Assembly: GCF_009727055.1 (NCBI RefSeq)
Contig: NC_052360.1
Span: 67,466,973 to 67,530,972, forward strand
Length of the DNA stretch: 64,000 nt
Direction of reading: 5' to 3'
Origin: Benincasa hispida
Taxonomy: Eukaryota > Streptophyta > Magnoliopsida > Cucurbitales > Cucurbitaceae
A program made the translations under genes and the position numbers. Shown here in pieces: positions 44,556-56,878 of this stretch. Positions within the stretch are counted from its first letter, which is position 1; each line of letters opens with the position of its first letter. The notes below the pieces were generated by a model. That model did not search any database. It worked only from the letters and a program-made list of their open reading frames with translations, and was not told where the DNA came from.

Positions 44556-47500
44556 TTAGGGTTTGGATTTGTTGAGTCCTTTATGATTAAACATTGCAAG
44601 AACAGGTTCTTTGCTCATCTTCTTCTTGTACATCTCTTGAAAGCTAATGGGATTCTCGATCACTGGCTTCTCCCCTTCCTCGACTTTCAATGGATAAACA
44701 ATGGCTTCTGGTGCTGGATATTGAAACGTAGCTATTGACAATCTATTGCTCTTTGAGTTCGCCAATGCTCTATGATCCGCACTCTTGAACCTCCCATTGC
44801 TAAGATACTATCATTTTTCGACATCTAAATCATTAACGTCTCGTTTGATAATCATTTGGATTTTGAAATTTAAGTTTATAAATACTACTTCCATCTATAA
44901 ATCTTTATATTTTTGTTATCCATTTTTGAAAACTAAAAATAGTAGGATTTGTTTGATAACTATTCTGTAGAAGGGGTTTAAAAAGGCTAGTCTTGTTTTG
45001 TATACTAACAAAAACGTAGTTATTAAAAACTTTTTTTCACTTTTGGAAATTGGTTAAGGATTTGAATTTTTTAGTTAGGAAAGATGAAAGTTGTGGTAAA
45101 GAAGTTGTGAGAAAATAAGTATAGTTTTCAAAACATTTAGAACAAAAAAAAATTGTTTGGATATGTCTGAAGCATATTTTTAATTCATAAAAACTTGGTT
45201 TTTGATGATATGAAAATTACATTTAAAAGTGTAGAATTTAAAATTAAATTAATTTTGAGGGATTAAAACTTAAAAGTATGTTCAAGAGTGATTTTCAAAA
45301 TGATAAATGTGGTTTTGACGATTTTAAAATCACTCTCAAACATTATTATTTTTAGAATTGATTTAAGAATGCAAGTGTTTCTTTAATATAAGTGAAAACT
45401 ATGATAGAAAAATGGGAACGAAACGTCAAAAAGAGTGTAACTCATCTGACATAGTGCTCGTGTTATCGATTTCGAGATCTGAGGTTTGATTCCCTTGTCC
45501 CATACTTTAATTACAATACATTTGAAAAAAAAGAGAAGGACACCAATTTAAATTTCAAAAATTGAAAACTTAAAACCAAAACATTATTATTGGAGGGGTC
45601 CTGAGCAATAATTGGCATAAATCTAATAAACTTTTCATCATTTGAAGAATCCTTAAAAGAAAATATATTTTCACGTGTATACAATGAATTATTTAACATT
45701 AGACTAATATAATTAATGGATTTGAATAAGAAAAATGCATAACTAAATTTTAAAATTATGTCAAAATGAGCCTGATTCAACTGTTATAATATTATACTAT
45801 CAATCAGAGGTTCGATTTTCATTCCCTCATATTTAATTCAATACTTTAAAAAAATTAATTATATAAAAAATATTTTTTTAGTTGTTATTATTAAATGTAA
45901 AGAGGGAAGAAGGGTACATACATGACCATGGTCCCCAATGTTGACTACAAAAGCTCCTTCCATGGGTGGGATGTTGATCCATGATTTGGCCCCATCTTTG
46001 GTAGCTTGTAGACCACCTACTTGATCCTGTAATTATTTATAGATTATAATTTTCATCAAATTATTAATACTTTTAGGAAATTTTTTAAAAATAGAAAAAT
46101 AAGAGAAATTATTTATACAAAATAGCAAAATTTTAATATTCTTTGATAGAGACCGATAGAAGTCTATCAATGTTATCAATGTTTTTTTTTTTTTGCTATT
46201 TCTATTAATGGTTTGACATTTTTTCTATGGGTGAAAATTTTACATATTTTTATTAACATACATTTCATAATCCTAAGGATTTGGCATGAATAGAATAGAA
46301 ATAGCATCCATATATGGATGAAATATTGAAATATACAAAGTATAGATGTTTCTTAAAATTAAAGGGTAATTTGTGTTTGATATTTGAATTTGAATTTTAT
46401 GATTTTAGAATTTTCAAGTTATTTTGAAATTTATGTCAATAAACATGTCCTTTAAGTTGACTAAATCTTGAGAATGTCTCCTAAAAATAAATTAGGATGC
46501 GTTTGTAATATATGCCACGTCAAAAGAAAATGTACCACATATATACTTAAAATGAATTATTTAATGGTTTTTTCAAAAGGAAAATCTTTTCGTTCTAAAC
46601 ATGGATAGAAGTAACAATTTAGCCTTTTAACTATAGTTAGTAATGATTTGTTATTATACTTTTAAATTTGTAATAATTTAATCTTTAATAAATAACAATT
46701 TTGTCGTTATACTTTAGAACTTATAACAATTTAGTCTTTATCACGAAAAATCTTTTCATAATTAAGAATCAAAACTTTATTATGTAACTACTTAATCTTT
46801 ATATAGAGATTATAAAATTTTTTATCAATCTACATGTGAAAGAAATTTCATTAAATCTTAATAATAATTTTCATAATTAAAATTAATTCGTTACAAATTA
46901 TAAAATACATTAACTAAATTGATATCTATTAAAATTTAAAGGCTAAATTGTTATAAATTTCAAAATATATGAGACTAAACCATTACTAACTAAAGTTTAT
47001 AGACTAAATTATTATACGAAAAAATGGTTTTTAAACTTATTTATAGATTTGAGGACCAACGTAGGTTATGTATCCATTGATGTCGTTGTACTTATTTCCT
47101 CTCATATTGTTGACTAGGGTTTTAAAAAAAAGACTTTGAAAGATTAAAGACAAAAAAAAAAGAGTAAGATCATATATTAAAGTAGAGTTAGGTGGTTGCC
47201 TGTAATAATATGGTAATGGTTCCAGGGTCGGTGTGTCGAGGGAGTCCGAGCTCGAGATCGGAGTTGGAACATTTGGGGTAAAAATTAGTCAAAATCTTTT
47301 GATTCAACTCTCCACATGCTTTCTTCAGAGCTCCCTTCTCCAGATCCATGGCTTCCGACAACACTTCCAATATTTTCGAAGCTAAATCCATCAACTTTTC
47401 ACTAAATTCCTTCGTTGTCCCAATCCAGTCCTCCGGCTTGTCCGGCCACTCCGAGTAGTTCCGATCTCTACTCGGATACGTAAAGAACGTTACCACTTCC

Positions 47501-47898
47501 CTCCAATCTTCTACTTCTCCCTGAAAATTTCATCACCAATCATTTTTTTTTTTTTTTTTGTTTCATGTAAATAACAGAGAAGTGAAGTTGTTTATGTAAA
47601 ACAGAGCGTTTAAGTTTAGAGATACCTTTCGTCGAGTGGAGATCATGAATCCGCCTCTCTTGCCGGACGACATGTCGAATCGGAGCTTCTCTTCCCGTGG
47701 CAAATAGTAAAACTCAGTGGTCAGACGAATCATGTCGGCAATAAGTTTGGGGTCAATGCCGTGGTCAACCATCAGGAATATTCCCCACGCTTCGCACGCC
47801 TCCACGATCTTCTTCTTCACCGCGGGCATGCGGCCGTCATCGTCGATTCCGGCAAGGGAAATGACTGGGATTTGATGATCGTCGGTAAAACTGGCCAT
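44556..47898 (-). CDS. F3H: Flavanone 3-hydroxylase-like 2-oxoglutarate/Fe(II) dioxygenase, four exons
   Basis: Exons (minus strand): 47898-47626, 47520-47200, 46026-45922, 44807-44556; all junctions fall between codons, giving 316 residues. F3H converts flavanones such as naringenin to dihydroflavonols, using 2-oxoglutarate, O2 and Fe(II), in the cytosol. Exon 1 carries [13 protein letters not shown] and [16 protein letters not shown]. Exon 2 has [24 protein letters not shown] and the iron ligands in RHTDPGTIT. Exon 3 reads [16 protein letters not shown] to GDHGH. Exon 4 has the third ligand in SADHRAL and the 2-oxoglutarate-binding RLS in SNRLSIATF. Active-site residues are thus complete and there are no internal stops. 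The protein is about 45 residues shorter at the N-terminus than usual F3H (about 365), but the ATG has a strong context (GCCATGGCC) and a TATA box 54 bases upstream. Intron 2 uses a GC donor. Substitutions near the core (STRRK, GEVEDW) mean a related dioxygenase activity is possible. Confidence 0.85.
45425..45505 (+). repeat. SINE-like, tRNA-derived sequence in F3H intron 3
   Basis: Reads GTGTAACTCATCTGACATAG, then an ATCGATTTCGAGATCTGAGG stretch and TTTGATTCCC, resembling the A-box/B-box of tRNA-derived SINEs. Related copies: about 45775-45835 (+), 48838-48916 (-), 54862-54935 (-). Confidence 0.55.
45775..45835 (+). repeat. Partial SINE-like copy in F3H intron 3
   Basis: TTCAACTGTTATAATATTA, then AGAGGTTCGATTTTCATTCC; B-box-like GGTTCGATT is clear, left part weak. 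Confidence 0.45.
46611..47017. mobile_element. Foldback/MITE-like element in F3H intron 2
   Basis: Left arm GTAACAATTTAGCC...TATAGTTAGTAATG and right arm CATTACTAACTAAAG...GGCTAAATTGTTAT (inner) are inverted copies of about 80 nt. It is related to the element at 55090-55512 (shared AACAATTTAGTC words). It occupies much of intron 2 (46027-47199). Confidence 0.65.
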
Positions 47899-47951
47899 GG
47901 CGACGGACGGTGGAATTTGTGGTATAGAAATGGGGGGAGAGTAAAAGAGGA

Positions 47952-47957
47952 TTTATA
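47952..47957 (-). promoter_or_regulatory. TATA box of the F3H-like gene
   Basis: Minus-strand GCATATAAATCC, 54 bases before the ATG. This places transcription start near 47925 and leaves a 5' UTR of only about 25-30 nt. Farther upstream, minus-strand GGCACCTACTTTTG (about 47984-47997) contains an ACCTAC word of the kind bound by MYB regulators of phenylpropanoid genes; this is suggestive only. Confidence 0.6.
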
Positions 47958-48059
47958 TGCGTGAAAGAGTTGTTAGAGAACCCAAAAGTAGGTGCCGATG
48001 CCATTAATGATTTCTTTGCCGAAGTAATGTCATATATGACAAAAACAAAAGGAAATGAC

Positions 48060-50940
48060 GCATTTATGCTCAAATATTCGGAAAAAAAAAAACTTTTAGT
48101 TTAATTATAAATTTAAAAGAGCTCTACCGCGGCTAAATTTGTATCTCTTAATCGCTCGACTGTTCAAAATTTTAAAGATTCAGTAATATCTATATCTATG
48201 TCATTTGATAATTATGTTCAGAAACATTACTTTTATCTTTAAAATTTTTTATAATTATTTTTATTTTATTATCCACTTTCTACCAATATTTTCAAAAATA
48301 GTAAAAATTTGAAAATTAATTAAAAACACTTTTCAAACACTTAGTTTTTGTTTTTAACATTTTACTAAGAATTTAAGTATTTTTTTTAAAGAAATTTTAA
48401 AATTATAGTATGAAATTTTGGAGAAAATATGTATAAATTTAAAAAATAAAAGCATTGTCAAATGATACATTAGGTTCTATTAGACATAAAATTCAAAGGA
48501 AAATACTTAAGTACATCTCGGGTTATACCTATCTTTATGCATTCCACTAAATTATCTAATCATAATTTTTCACATGATAAATTTTTCTTACTTTTTTTAA
48601 AAAATATTTTATTTTATTTTATTTTATTTTATTTTTTTTGTGATGAGAGCTAGTGAGATGCATAAATATTAGTACACTATGTGCGTGATGAGAATAGAAT
48701 GCATAAAATAGTATCATCCTTGGGATGTTTTTTAATCGTTAGTTCTCAATTAAATCATTTAGAAAATAATCAATTAGAACTTATTTACAATAAGGTAATA
48801 TATTATTAAATTTTTAGGTCGACATTTTTTTAATTCAACATATGTAGGGTAGAAGATTCAAATCTTTGACCTCTTATCATATTAGTTCATACTTTATATA
48901 AGTTGAGTTATACTCATATTCACAATAGATCTTATTTACAAACATAACTTGCCAATAAGAATTGAATCTCCAATCTAAAAAAAAAAAATGTTATAACTAT
49001 AATCTTAAATAGATTCATGGATTTGCATGCACCCCACAACTTTTTTTAGTGGACTCCAAACACATGAAAAGTGAAGATTTGAAACTTTAATACTTCACTT
49101 TTTATTTAACTTATACAATTATTCCAATTTCTATAATTATATAAGTTTGAGCATCAAATTTTAATATTTCTATAAGTTTAAGGGCTCAATTTTTATAACT
49201 AAGAGTTTGATGGTATAATTGCAACTACCATCATATTTTATAGGTAATTTTTGTAATTTGCCTTTTAATCTCCTACTTTTAAAAAAATGAAAACAAAACT
49301 TAATACAAAACCTCAAATGTTATGGCTTACAAACCGATCATAATTGATGTAGACCAAAGAAAGAAAATCAATGTGAAAAATTTGATATCCATAGCATAGC
49401 TTGTCAACGACCATCTTTACGAGTCAAAGAATTCTCAATCACATGGTTTCGACTCATATGTGTAAAAGAGATACCAACTCACATTGAGGGTACATTATGG
49501 TTGCCCTTAAATTGATTAATTAAACTTCTATGTTCAATTTGAATGTAGTTTAATAGATAAGAGACGATTATCATCTTAAAGTAGATTGTTGATTCCATTA
49601 GCATCAAAATAATATTTATGGTGGCAAATTTCTATTATAAACAAAGAAGTATGGTACTGTTTTTGTGGTGAAATTTTTTCAAATAGGATTTTCGTCCTCA
49701 TAGTTTCAACGATGTGGCATAGACAAAGTACTTTAGTGATTGACAATCAATTCCAAATGCCACCGATCTCATGACGGGCTCAGGACTTAATTAAAGCAAT
49801 GGACAAAAAAGATTTGCTCCCATTCCCGATCTATCACTAGCCAAATGCTCTCTCCTTGGCCTGTTAGGTCTAGGGCTCCATTTATCCTCGTTGAGAGATG
49901 GATCCTCCCTTCTGATACAACATTGTTCTTAATGATGATATTGATAATAGAGACATTATTCTTGGCAACAATGGTTGATCAGTTCTGTTGAACTTAGTTG
50001 ATTGACAACGAGGATAGTGAGCCCAAGATAGATAGATTAACTAACCTAAAATATACCAATTACAATATTGTATTTATTTGTTGTTGCAAGTAATAACAAT
50101 GATACACGTCAAGCTTGACATCTTGAAATAACACTTAGGTTCTCCGTAAATGTGAGGCTCCCTACCAATATACCTTAGGATCCCCCTAAGCATGAGTATA
50201 TTAGTAGATGAACACTTAAGCTCCTCCTTAGTGTGAGACTCCAACTCTCAAATAGTTTATCTTTCTTCCTTCAAGTGAAGATCACTCCACTCTATGAACT
50301 TAATTTCTCCCTAAGTTAGAAAATCTCTTCTTAGTCCATTACACACTTGACAACAACTTCTGGATGAGTATTGATGAGATAAAAATACATATACAGATCA
50401 TTCACCGAAAAGATTACACACTTGTGATTTTTGTTCACTTTCACAAGACAGCCACAATGAAGATAATCTTTTGAATCAAAATGCGCAAACCCTACCAAAC
50501 AACTAAACCACCTTTAAATATGCATAGCGGAACGCAAAACCAACCCTACCAATATATTCTGAAATTGGCATAGAATGAAACTAATTCAGAGAAAATATAC
50601 TGTCAAGATCTTCCCAATAAGGAAACAAAATATATGCAGGATCAACATCTCAACTAAAATACTAGACTGCCAAAAATTACACATGTTAAGACATTCTAAC
50701 AACCACCCGCTAGAAGAGAATAGAAACCTTAAAAAAATAAATGCCAACCTCACAGCTCTGGTAAGACAACCAAGAACTACGTAACCAAACACCAAACGAT
50801 CTGAAGCATCTAACCACAAAAGAATAAAGACATCCATTACCCATCATAACAATTTATAAAACCAGAGAAGTAGAAAATTTCAAATTTAGAGAAAATATCT
50901 TAACATATCATCAGACAGAAAAAAGACTCGTTCTCCCCTT
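48060..50940. other. Intergenic DNA upstream of the F3H-like gene
   Basis: AT-rich, no coding frame. Contents: ATTTT pentamer run at 48607-48640, a minus-strand SINE-like copy at 48838-48916, and at 50130-50330 a stretch with repeated ACACTTAAG/CTCC and GTGAGGCTCC/GTGAGACTCC words that may be old LTR material. Nothing else recognised. Confidence 0.5.
48838..48916 (-). repeat. SINE-like copy, minus strand
   Basis: Minus strand reads AGTATAACTCAACTTATATA, then GATAAGAGGTCAAAGATTTG and AATCTTCTACCC, the same layout as 45425-45505. Confidence 0.5.
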
Positions 50941-50967
50941 TTGGCTTAGTTTAAACGAAACAAGCAA

Positions 50968-53894
50968 CTAAGATCCATCCACCACACTATCAACACCAAT
51001 ACCACCAAAGGAAGAAGCTTGATCATGACGAGATGCTATAACATGCAGGACTTTAAAAATACTGTCCACCTCAAACTTTCTCCCAGTAGATCATTGGATT
51101 TGAAGGAACTCTTAAACAAGAGTATCTATGAGCGGATGCGGATCTTTCCAATTTCATTGTGACAGAATTACCACACATACATTCTAACATATAGATATGC
51201 ATTGTACACTAATTATTGGCATGCTTAAACAAATAAAGTACAAAAGACCAAGTAAACGTATCAGTTGAAGACAATCTTCACTCAAACTCAATCCAGTGGA
51301 AGCGAACTCCTCCACACTCCTTATCGTCCAGCAAACAGTCGCCTAACAGCACCACGGTCGTCCACACGATCGGCAGCGCACGAACCAATAGCAACCGGGG
51401 ACGACACCACCACTCGAAGCCCTCGGTATTCTCGGAGTGAGAATCCAAATGGTGGACTTTGATGGAATTGGTAGAGGGAAGGAGGAAAAGACGATCGTGT
51501 AGTACGAACAAGCAAGTGAGAGATAGTAGAAGACTATCGTATAATCGGGTGTTTGTCGTTTAGAAAAAGGTATACGATCGTGTAGGTTTTGCTAAGCGAT
51601 CGTCTAGCAAAAGGTAAGCGATCGTTTAGAAAAGGTAAGTGATCGTTTAGAAATCACGGGCGATCTTTTAGTGCGCAGGTGTGCGATCGTTTAGGAAGAT
51701 GGACACTATCGTATAGGCTCTCAATGCTATGCAATTGAATAGAAACACATTGTGAGCGATTTTTCGGATATCTTACAAAAATGAAAATAAATTTCATTTT
51801 ATTCTTCAGTTACAAGAACTGAATTTGATCTTCCCACTTTCGCACGATTCCGGAGAAATTCTCGGCCAATTATCTCATAACCGCCTAATTAATTAAATAG
51901 TTAATAAAATCATATTATATTCTTAACCTATAGTTTGATATCATATATCTACTATATTGTTTTCTCCTCTACTTGATATAAATCATATTTATATTCAATT
52001 TCCTCCAAAATAATGTATCTCATACATTTAGTCAATTATATCACATATAATTAACCAGTTCAATTATATAATATATAATCGAACTCCCTCTTGTCAATTT
52101 GAACATTTCAAACTGATCCAAAAACTGATTCTCAACTTTATCCAAGCTATCAAGGGGACCTTATGGACCTATGGCTTGAAGCTCCAACGGTACGTGAATA
52201 GCTGACTAAACTTTTTAGCCACAAGATCCACCATCCGTTAACTGCCAAACATTCCACTAAAGACCAATAGTTGAACTCTTCTTACCACAGATATATTTAT
52301 GTGTTCAGCGGATATAACCAATCATGAGTATGATGACCCTTTATAGACAGTTAGGCCAATTTACCATTTTGTCTTTGTTACATCTCACTCCTTAAGTACC
52401 ACTGATCCCTCTATTGAACAATACAACATAGTCCAACTATGTGTGAACACCTCTCGGATCAAGAGAAGGTGTGTGGCACCACATCGTTCAAGCCCTAGAA
52501 TTAGCGCTTAAGGGAGCTACTTAACTCCTTTGCCTTTACATCGGGAAGGAGTGAATTCATGTGTAGCTGAGTTCCCAGCTCCAATCAGACAAATCCTCAA
52601 AGTGGTAGGTTTGAATCGGCAACCTGGCCCTCGCACCCATGCAAATCAAAGGACTGCCCTCAATGGAGAAGTTCCCAAACTCACTCAGGATTGAGGTCAA
52701 TCCTAGTGAAGTGAAGTTTCTGTCATGAATGGTGTTATATAACGAGACGTTAACACTTCGTGGTCAGGTCTTATACAAACTCTTTGTATAGGACGCTCCC
52801 GCTCGCATGTTCCATACACGAATGATCAGGATTAGACCATTTGTGACAAGTCACAACACTTGTGACCATTCCACAAAGCGGGCCGCATCCATAGCGTTAC
52901 CAACAAGATAAGGTTTCCCTCTTATATCCATATACTACAGACCATTTTGGTTATCACTTAAGACATAATCCACTTGTATGTCACCACATACATGCTTAAG
53001 GTACATAAAGATAACAAGGATTTAAGTTTATTGGTTTGTGGTAAAGCAAATAAAACATTCAATTGAGCAAAATCAAGAAGTGAAGTAAAATATCATATAT
53101 TATACATCACATGCATTCATACAGTTTACAAACTACAGGACACGAGACTTTAAGGCATCAATCCCAACAAGATCAATATACCCAAATCTTGAGATTTTGT
53201 AGTCAAAACCTAAATGACCCTTTTGCCAAACGAAGAGACCAAGAAAGCTCTCGTTCTACAGCAGTTCTACGGTTCACAACATACTTTCATTTACGAGTAT
53301 TCTCTTCATTGTGAAACGAGATACCATCCAAAGGCACAACAGGAACTGCGACAGAGTTAGTTTCTCATTACTTAAAGATACATCTTCACCTAAGACATCA
53401 TCATCAGGCACAAACTGTTGAGACTCATGCTCTTCTTTCTCAGTGACAGGCGAGGTAATATTCAGGATTTTCACAGTTCTCTTCTGCCTCTTAGACAAAA
53501 TACTAATAGGAATATCATCTTCCTCAGATTCATCTGAATGCACTTCAGAAAGATCAATTTCATTTTGGATGTCTTCTGATCTCATAAGACACCTTGACTG
53601 TCTTTACACTAACTCATGACACTCTTCAGAGGGTTCAGATTCATTTTAAGAATCTTCATATACATAATCAGATGGAGCCTTAGTGTTTATCGCAGCAACA
53701 GGATAACTATCCTTGCTCATATCAGATACTTTCACTTCAACAGGAGAACTTTTAATTAGATCACCGTCTTTATCACAATTTTTAGTCGCACAAAGCATTT
53801 CAGAAACAAGATCACCATTTTCAACACCAGGGGGAATGGTTATATCAGATGTATTATATTTATTTAGCCCAATGCATGTCACCAACGTAAACAA
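50968..53894 (-). pseudogene. Decayed retroelement-type ORF, split by a solo LTR
   Basis: Minus strand, upstream part 53894-53170: MFTLVTCIGLNKYNTSDITI, an acidic Ser/Asp/Glu-rich stretch (SEVHSDESEEDDIPISILSK) followed by KRQKRT, then (after a frame change) DGISFHNEENTRK, stop, KYVVNRRTAVERELSWSLRL. Downstream part, past the LTR, 51092-50968: TGRKFEVDSIFKVLHVIASR to a stop. The pattern of an acidic tail, a basic patch, a DGISFH-like motif and a closing EVDS motif resembles the envelope-like or putative plant transposon protein ORFs seen in cucurbit retroelements. That resemblance is from memory, so treat the identity as tentative. Stops and a frameshift make it a pseudogene. Confidence 0.5.
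51101..53169 (-). mobile_element. Solo copia LTR, Copia-B family, minus strand
   Basis: Plus-strand start TGAAGGAACTCTT and end ATCCCAACA, the reverse of the Copia-B LTR ends. 2069 bp, no interior attached. It carries a strong CGATCG cluster at 51490-51715 (for example AAGCGATCGTCTAGC and AAGTGATCGTTTAG). Right flank AGATC (53170-53174) recurs at 51088-51092, eight bases before the left end rather than adjacent. Confidence 0.85.
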
Positions 53895-55089
53895 ATTTCA
53901 AAAACAAATTTAATTTAAAAGTTATATCACCAATTTTTCTTAGTTTCCGACCTGTTTTACAGGTAATAGGATAACAGTAAACAAATTAGTTTGTAACTCT
54001 TTTCTGTTTTTTGTGTTTAATAATTTGTTTTAACAACTTAATGCAGAGAGAAGGAATTTGGTTCAACTTTTAACAAGATGTAGTAATATTTTTAGACACA
54101 TTACGCAGTATACTGCCCTTCCGACTTTGAACAGTTTCATTAAAATGCTCACTAGTTGCAGAGAAATTTTCTGACAATACTTGTTATGAGCATTAGAAAC
54201 CTTAACATTGATGTTGAGGTCTCAATTTTATGAAAATTTCGTAAAATGTTGACATCGATGGATGTTTCTAGAAAAATAATAAAAACAAAAATATTTAATA
54301 AATAAAAATTTACTTTATTAATAAGTTAAATCGCTTATTATTTGTATTATATTCACATTAATAACATTTTATTATCTTTTTTCTTATATTTCGTCATTTC
54401 TTATCTTTTTTCTTATGTTTCGTCATTTCTTTGTTATCTTTTTTTCTTATGTTTCGTCAATTCTTTCACAATATATGATGAAAATATCGATTCATTTCTT
54501 ATGTCATTATCGAATTAGATGGACATATTATTTATAAAAATATGAATAAAAATGTCGATTGTCAATAAAAATTTAATATTGTACGTACCAAAAATGACGT
54601 GGATATCACTCTTAAGATTACAACTTCATATTAGAATCAAAGTTTTCTAACACAAAAGGGAAAAGGACAATAAATAAAGAAAAAGGTGACATTGAATGTG
54701 ATCAGATGAACAAACATCAAAGGCAATGTGGATGGTTCAACTCCACAAATTAAACCTAACCAGATGACATTGGATTCGCCATCATTTATGGTGCATTTGA
54801 AAGTAATATTAAAATAGGTTTAGTTTTTTTTTTTTTATAAAGATATTATAATTAAAGAGTAGGTAGGGAAAATCGAATCTCAAACCTCGAGGTCGATAGT
54901 ATGAATACTATGTCAGTTGAACTACACTCTTGTTGGCAAAAATAGGTTCTAACTTCCCAAACAAAAAAATAGTCGCTATAAGATTAAACATTTTATGGAA
55001 AGTAGTCTCATTAAAGGCTATGACTTTTTATCTCCAAAACTTCTAGAACTATACAACCACCGATTATGAAAATTTAAGTTTAAAATACT
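53895..55089. other. AT-rich intergenic DNA
   Basis: No coding frame. 54370-54470 has three near-repeats of CTTATGTTTCGTCATTTCTT. A minus-strand SINE-like copy lies at 54862-54935. Confidence 0.5.
54862..54935 (-). repeat. SINE-like copy, minus strand
   Basis: Minus strand: AGAGTGTAGTTCAACTGACA, CATACTATCGACCTCGAGG, TTTGAGATTCGATTTTCCC; the best-preserved of the four copies. Confidence 0.55.
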
Positions 55090-55512
55090 TTTAGTTCCAA
55101 AATTTTGATTTGTAACGATTTAGTCCTTATACTTATACTTTCAATTTTAGAGCAATTTAGTCCCGGTACTTTTTATGTAATAATTTAGTTCTTATACTTT
55201 AAACTTTGTAACAATTTAGTCCCTATTGTAAAAATTAGTGTTAAAATTTAATAAAAGATTTCTTGCATAAAAAAAGTGATAAACTAATTAGAGACTCAAT
55301 ATTTTTACAAAATACATAGTTTACATTATAAAATAATAAAAACTGACATCTAATTTTGATTTTTTTTACGTTAAAAATTAAATTGTTACAAATTTGAAAA
55401 TACAAGGACTAAAATGGTTACATACTAAAATCCAAGGACTAAGTTGTTATAAAATTGGAAGTACAAGGACTAAATCGTTACAAACAAAAGCTTAGAGACC
55501 AAATTGTTACTT
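55090..55512. mobile_element. Foldback/MITE-like element
   Basis: Left TTTGTAACGATTTAGTCC and right GGACTAAATCGTTACAAAC are inverted; the arms contain three or four tandem variants of AACAATTTAGTCC on each side. Same family as the F3H intron 2 element. Confidence 0.7.
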
Positions 55513-56878
55513 CCATGAAAATATAGAGATAAATTTAATTACAAGTGTTGAAAATATCCAATAACTTGATGGACCTAATCCGTACCATTTAGGTTGGATT
55601 GAGTTTACATAAATGAAAATTTATGGGTTAGGTTAGTTCATAAGTTCACCCAAAATAACTTCAACCAACCCAAATTTGATTTTTTAAAAAAATTTATAAT
55701 ACAATTATATGTATATCTACATAATTTTAATTTTATCTAATTTCATGATTTTTTAATTAATTATTCTATAAAAAAATTAAAATAGGTTTTTAACATTTTG
55801 GAAAAAAAATCATAATATAAATTGAAATTGAATTGCTAATCTTAATTCAATATCTAAAACTAATCAAATAAAATTTTTACATATTAAATTTTATTTTTTA
55901 AAACAAAAATTTAAATAAATGAATAGTAACCCAAATCAATTCAACTTAAATGTTTAATAGTTGAGTTGAGTTAATTTGATTTCATTATTTAATAAGGATT
56001 TTTAGGGTAGAAGAAAAATATTTCTATTTCTAATTTTTCTCACATATAAATACACATAATTAAATATATAAATAATCTTTAATCTTTAATAAATTATTTT
56101 AGAAAAGTGAATGGTTTTAACTTTGGTTTTACTTTAAGAATTTTTAATAAACATTTCAAATTTCATTTTTTTTCTTATATATTTGGACCTTTTACAATTT
56201 TGTAATTAATATAATTAATTTAGATGTTACATCAATGTATTTTATATTTATATGAATGTTAAATTATAAGTTTAGTTTCTAAAATCTTAAAATTATGTTT
56301 AATAAATCTCTAAAATTTTGATTTTGTGTTTAATCAATCACAAATGTCTATTATATCCCCTATGAACTTTTAATTTTATATATAATAGATTTTAGACATA
56401 TTAAAAAATTAAAAAATTAATTTTTTTGTTTGAATAAAAAAAAAGTAAATTTGTATCTAATTGAGCCTTAAAATTGTGATTCAGTAAATAATAGATAGTA
56501 CATTGATTTTTTTTCCTTAAAAAGTGTACAATAGAACCTATTAGACAAAAAGTTATATTTTATATATGATATAACAATTTTCAAATATATATATATATAT
56601 ATATAAAAGAGAGAGACTTATTCTATGAACTTGAAACCATAAAATCTACCAAACACAAAATAAAAAGATTAGTTGCCTATTATATACATTTTAAAAGTCA
56701 AGGACCATATATAGAAACAAATTTAGAAGTGTATGAGTTAAACTTCTAATCATATATGAAATTATGCCCTCTAAGATGAAGTTCTAGATCCGCCATTACT
56801 TGAGCATCCAAGCTCATGGTATTGATAATACGTCAGTTAATATCACTACGTTCACTTTGATATGTTAATAAGTTCTTA
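55513..56878. other. AT-rich intergenic DNA with an (AT)n tract
   Basis: No coding frame. 55590-55980 has inverted low-complexity words around GGGTTAGGTTAG and CAACCCAAAT. A microsatellite of about 11 AT units lies at 56583-56604. Confidence 0.5.

Noticed and set aside
47563..47610. Readthrough of F3H exon 1 (residues after RRK)
   Set aside because: Exon 1 ends at a GT donor exactly after codon 91, and homologous sequence resumes at 47520 after an AG acceptor.
47761..47964. Plus-strand ORF opposite F3H exon 1
   Set aside because: Shadow frame of a well-supported minus-strand exon and its promoter.
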